Assembly (NCBI GenBank): GCA_034435635.1
Contig: DAOTWY010000106.1
Location: forward strand, 1 to 7,219
Reading direction: 5' to 3'
Length of the DNA stretch: 7,219 bases
Origin: DAOTWY01 sp003696565
GTDB taxonomy: Bacteria; Chloroflexota; Anaerolineae; Aggregatilineales; Phototrophicaceae
A program made the translations under genes and the position numbers. Position 1 is the stretch's first letter; each line of letters begins with the position of its first letter. The notes beneath the pieces were generated by a model, which worked only from the letters and a program-made list of their open reading frames with translations, did not search any database and was not told the DNA's origin. This document shows positions 6,474-7,219 of the stretch, one piece after another.

Positions 6474-7219
6474 TTATCGTCCCAGAATTTCCAGGTTCGC
6501 TAACGGGACGAAGACTGTTTCACCTACTACCAATTCTATCTGTGCTGCCAAGATGCGCAAGCCATTATCCAACAAAACGGGCTTAGTTGGCAAATCTAGA
6601 ATTTTACCAGTTAAGCCTAGGTAGGGTTCACGAGTGATTCGTACCGTCATACCTGTACGGAGTGCCGTCATCGCATTCGGTCTAGATGGATTTTTCTGTT
6701 CCCCACGCGGCACACTGATGATTGCTTCTGGTGTGCGTGTTTCCCATCTACTTGGCGTATACGCATCTAGTGTGGTTTGATTGCCTGCTAATTCTGCCAG
6801 CATATTATATACCACACTGCTCATGCGGATATTCCCAAATCCTTCTGTTAATAATACAGACCCCTCAAACATCATGGCAAGTTCAATTAAAGAAGCGTCC
6901 ATGCTTGGAGCAATGACCCCTGCAAAACTTTGATCAATCATGACTTTGAAACCGGCAGCGGTCAATGGTCGTCTGGTCACAACGATCGATCCTGTAAATC
7001 GACGCTCGAGTGTATCTGCTTGAATATTTTCAATGCCTTCTTCTGGTTCAAGTGTTAATGTGCCGATTGTTAATCGTCCATTGCCCCAGACACCTTGTGT
7101 TTGTGCTCCAACGGCTTCAATCACAACACCACGTTGCGGGTCTACTTGAACAACACGCCCGCGTACACCAGCTTCCAAATTCATGACATCTGGCATTTCT
7201 TGCAAGATGATGCGCCCAT
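6474..7219 (-). CDS. Unrecognised protein with C-terminal KOW-like segment, start beyond the right edge
   Basis: The stop (TAA at 6476-6474) is inside the window, but the frame stays open to position 7219 and encodes GRII before the first TTG, so the gene most likely begins outside. At least 247 residues are visible. Numbering from the TTG at 7205, residues 13-50 give a beta-rich pattern (VRGRVVQVDPQRGVVIEAVG, then GVWGNGRL). Residues 92-140 contain GVIAPS, a hydrophobic helix and LLTEGFG. Residues 183-242 read RTGMTVRITREPYLGLTGKI and then LDNGLR, VGETVFVPLANLEIL. This last part matches a KOW-type motif (G-x-x-V-x-I, P-x-x-G-x-x-G) as in NusG and some ribosomal proteins, which bind RNA or protein. 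That is similarity by eye, not proof of function. No signal peptide or membrane helix is seen. It is co-transcribed with the acidic membrane protein downstream. Confidence 0.75.
   Translation of the reverse strand, partial: GRIILQEMPDVMNLEAGVRGRVVQVDPQRGVVIEAVGAQTQGVWGNGRLTIGTLTLEPEEGIENIQADTLERRFTGSIVVTRRPLTAAGFKVMIDQSFAGVIAPSMDASLIELAMMFEGSVLLTEGFGNIRMSSVVYNMLAELAGNQTTLDAYTPSRWETRTPEAIISVPRGEQKNPSRPNAMTALRTGMTVRITREPYLGLTGKILDLPTKPVLLDNGLRILAAQIELVVGETVFVPLANLEILGR

Noticed and set aside
6306..6503. Plus-strand open frame encoding a poly-Ser protein
   Set aside because: The serine runs are simply the reverse complement of the Asp codons of the acidic N-terminus on the minus strand.
7203..7205. 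TTG as the start of the KOW-like gene
   Set aside because: The frame continues open to the window edge (GRII), no ribosome binding site precedes the TTG, and the sequence reads as continuous protein, so the true start is more likely outside.
7217..7219. Minus-strand ATG at the very right edge
   Set aside because: It is in a different frame from the KOW-like gene and meets a TGA stop after 12 codons.

Overview
The window looks like a piece of a chromosome from the phylum Chloroflexota, most likely an Anaerolineae-type lineage. This is inferred, not proven. The reasons are the Thr-Ala-rich extracellular linker (repeats such as LTATAEA) between membrane segments, the half-degenerate Trm112-like protein, and the PBP1C plus L,D-transpeptidase pair. 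Base composition is balanced to slightly AT-rich by eye. There are no transposases, integrases, CRISPR arrays, tRNAs or rRNAs, so this is an ordinary, compact housekeeping region.

Layout, left to right. Positions 1-68 (minus) hold the first 22 codons of a gene that runs off the left edge. It starts with a signal-peptide-like sequence and has a near-consensus promoter at 112-140. Positions 177-1316 (minus) encode an unfamiliar 379-residue protein with a recognisable internal duplication; a TULIP-type lipid-binding fold is a tentative guess. A 149-base divergent spacer follows, then a class A penicillin-binding protein of the PBP1C type (1466-4003, plus), which appears to be translated from a leaderless mRNA. 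Only 2 bases beyond its stop is the stop of a convergent, secreted YkuD-type L,D-transpeptidase (4006-5073, minus).

The second divergent spacer (5074-5190) carries two interlocked inverted repeats and an extended -10 promoter in front of a small Trm112-like protein (5191-5448, plus). A terminator hairpin at 5454-5482 separates this gene from a convergent two-gene minus-strand operon. That operon consists of a gene cut by the right edge whose product has a C-terminal KOW-like segment (6474-7219), followed after 16 bases by a membrane protein (5498-6457). The membrane protein has a very acidic cytoplasmic N-terminus, a Thr/Ala/Pro-rich outer segment and an IPDTG-plus-hydrophobic C-terminus that resembles a sortase signal.

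The clearest theme is cell-wall assembly: a bifunctional glycosyltransferase/D,D-transpeptidase lies tail to tail with an L,D-transpeptidase, which makes an alternative cross-link. I see no clear undescribed multi-gene system. The most unusual items are the duplicated 379-residue protein, the acidic/two-anchor membrane protein with its KOW-like partner, and the leaderless start of the PBP gene.
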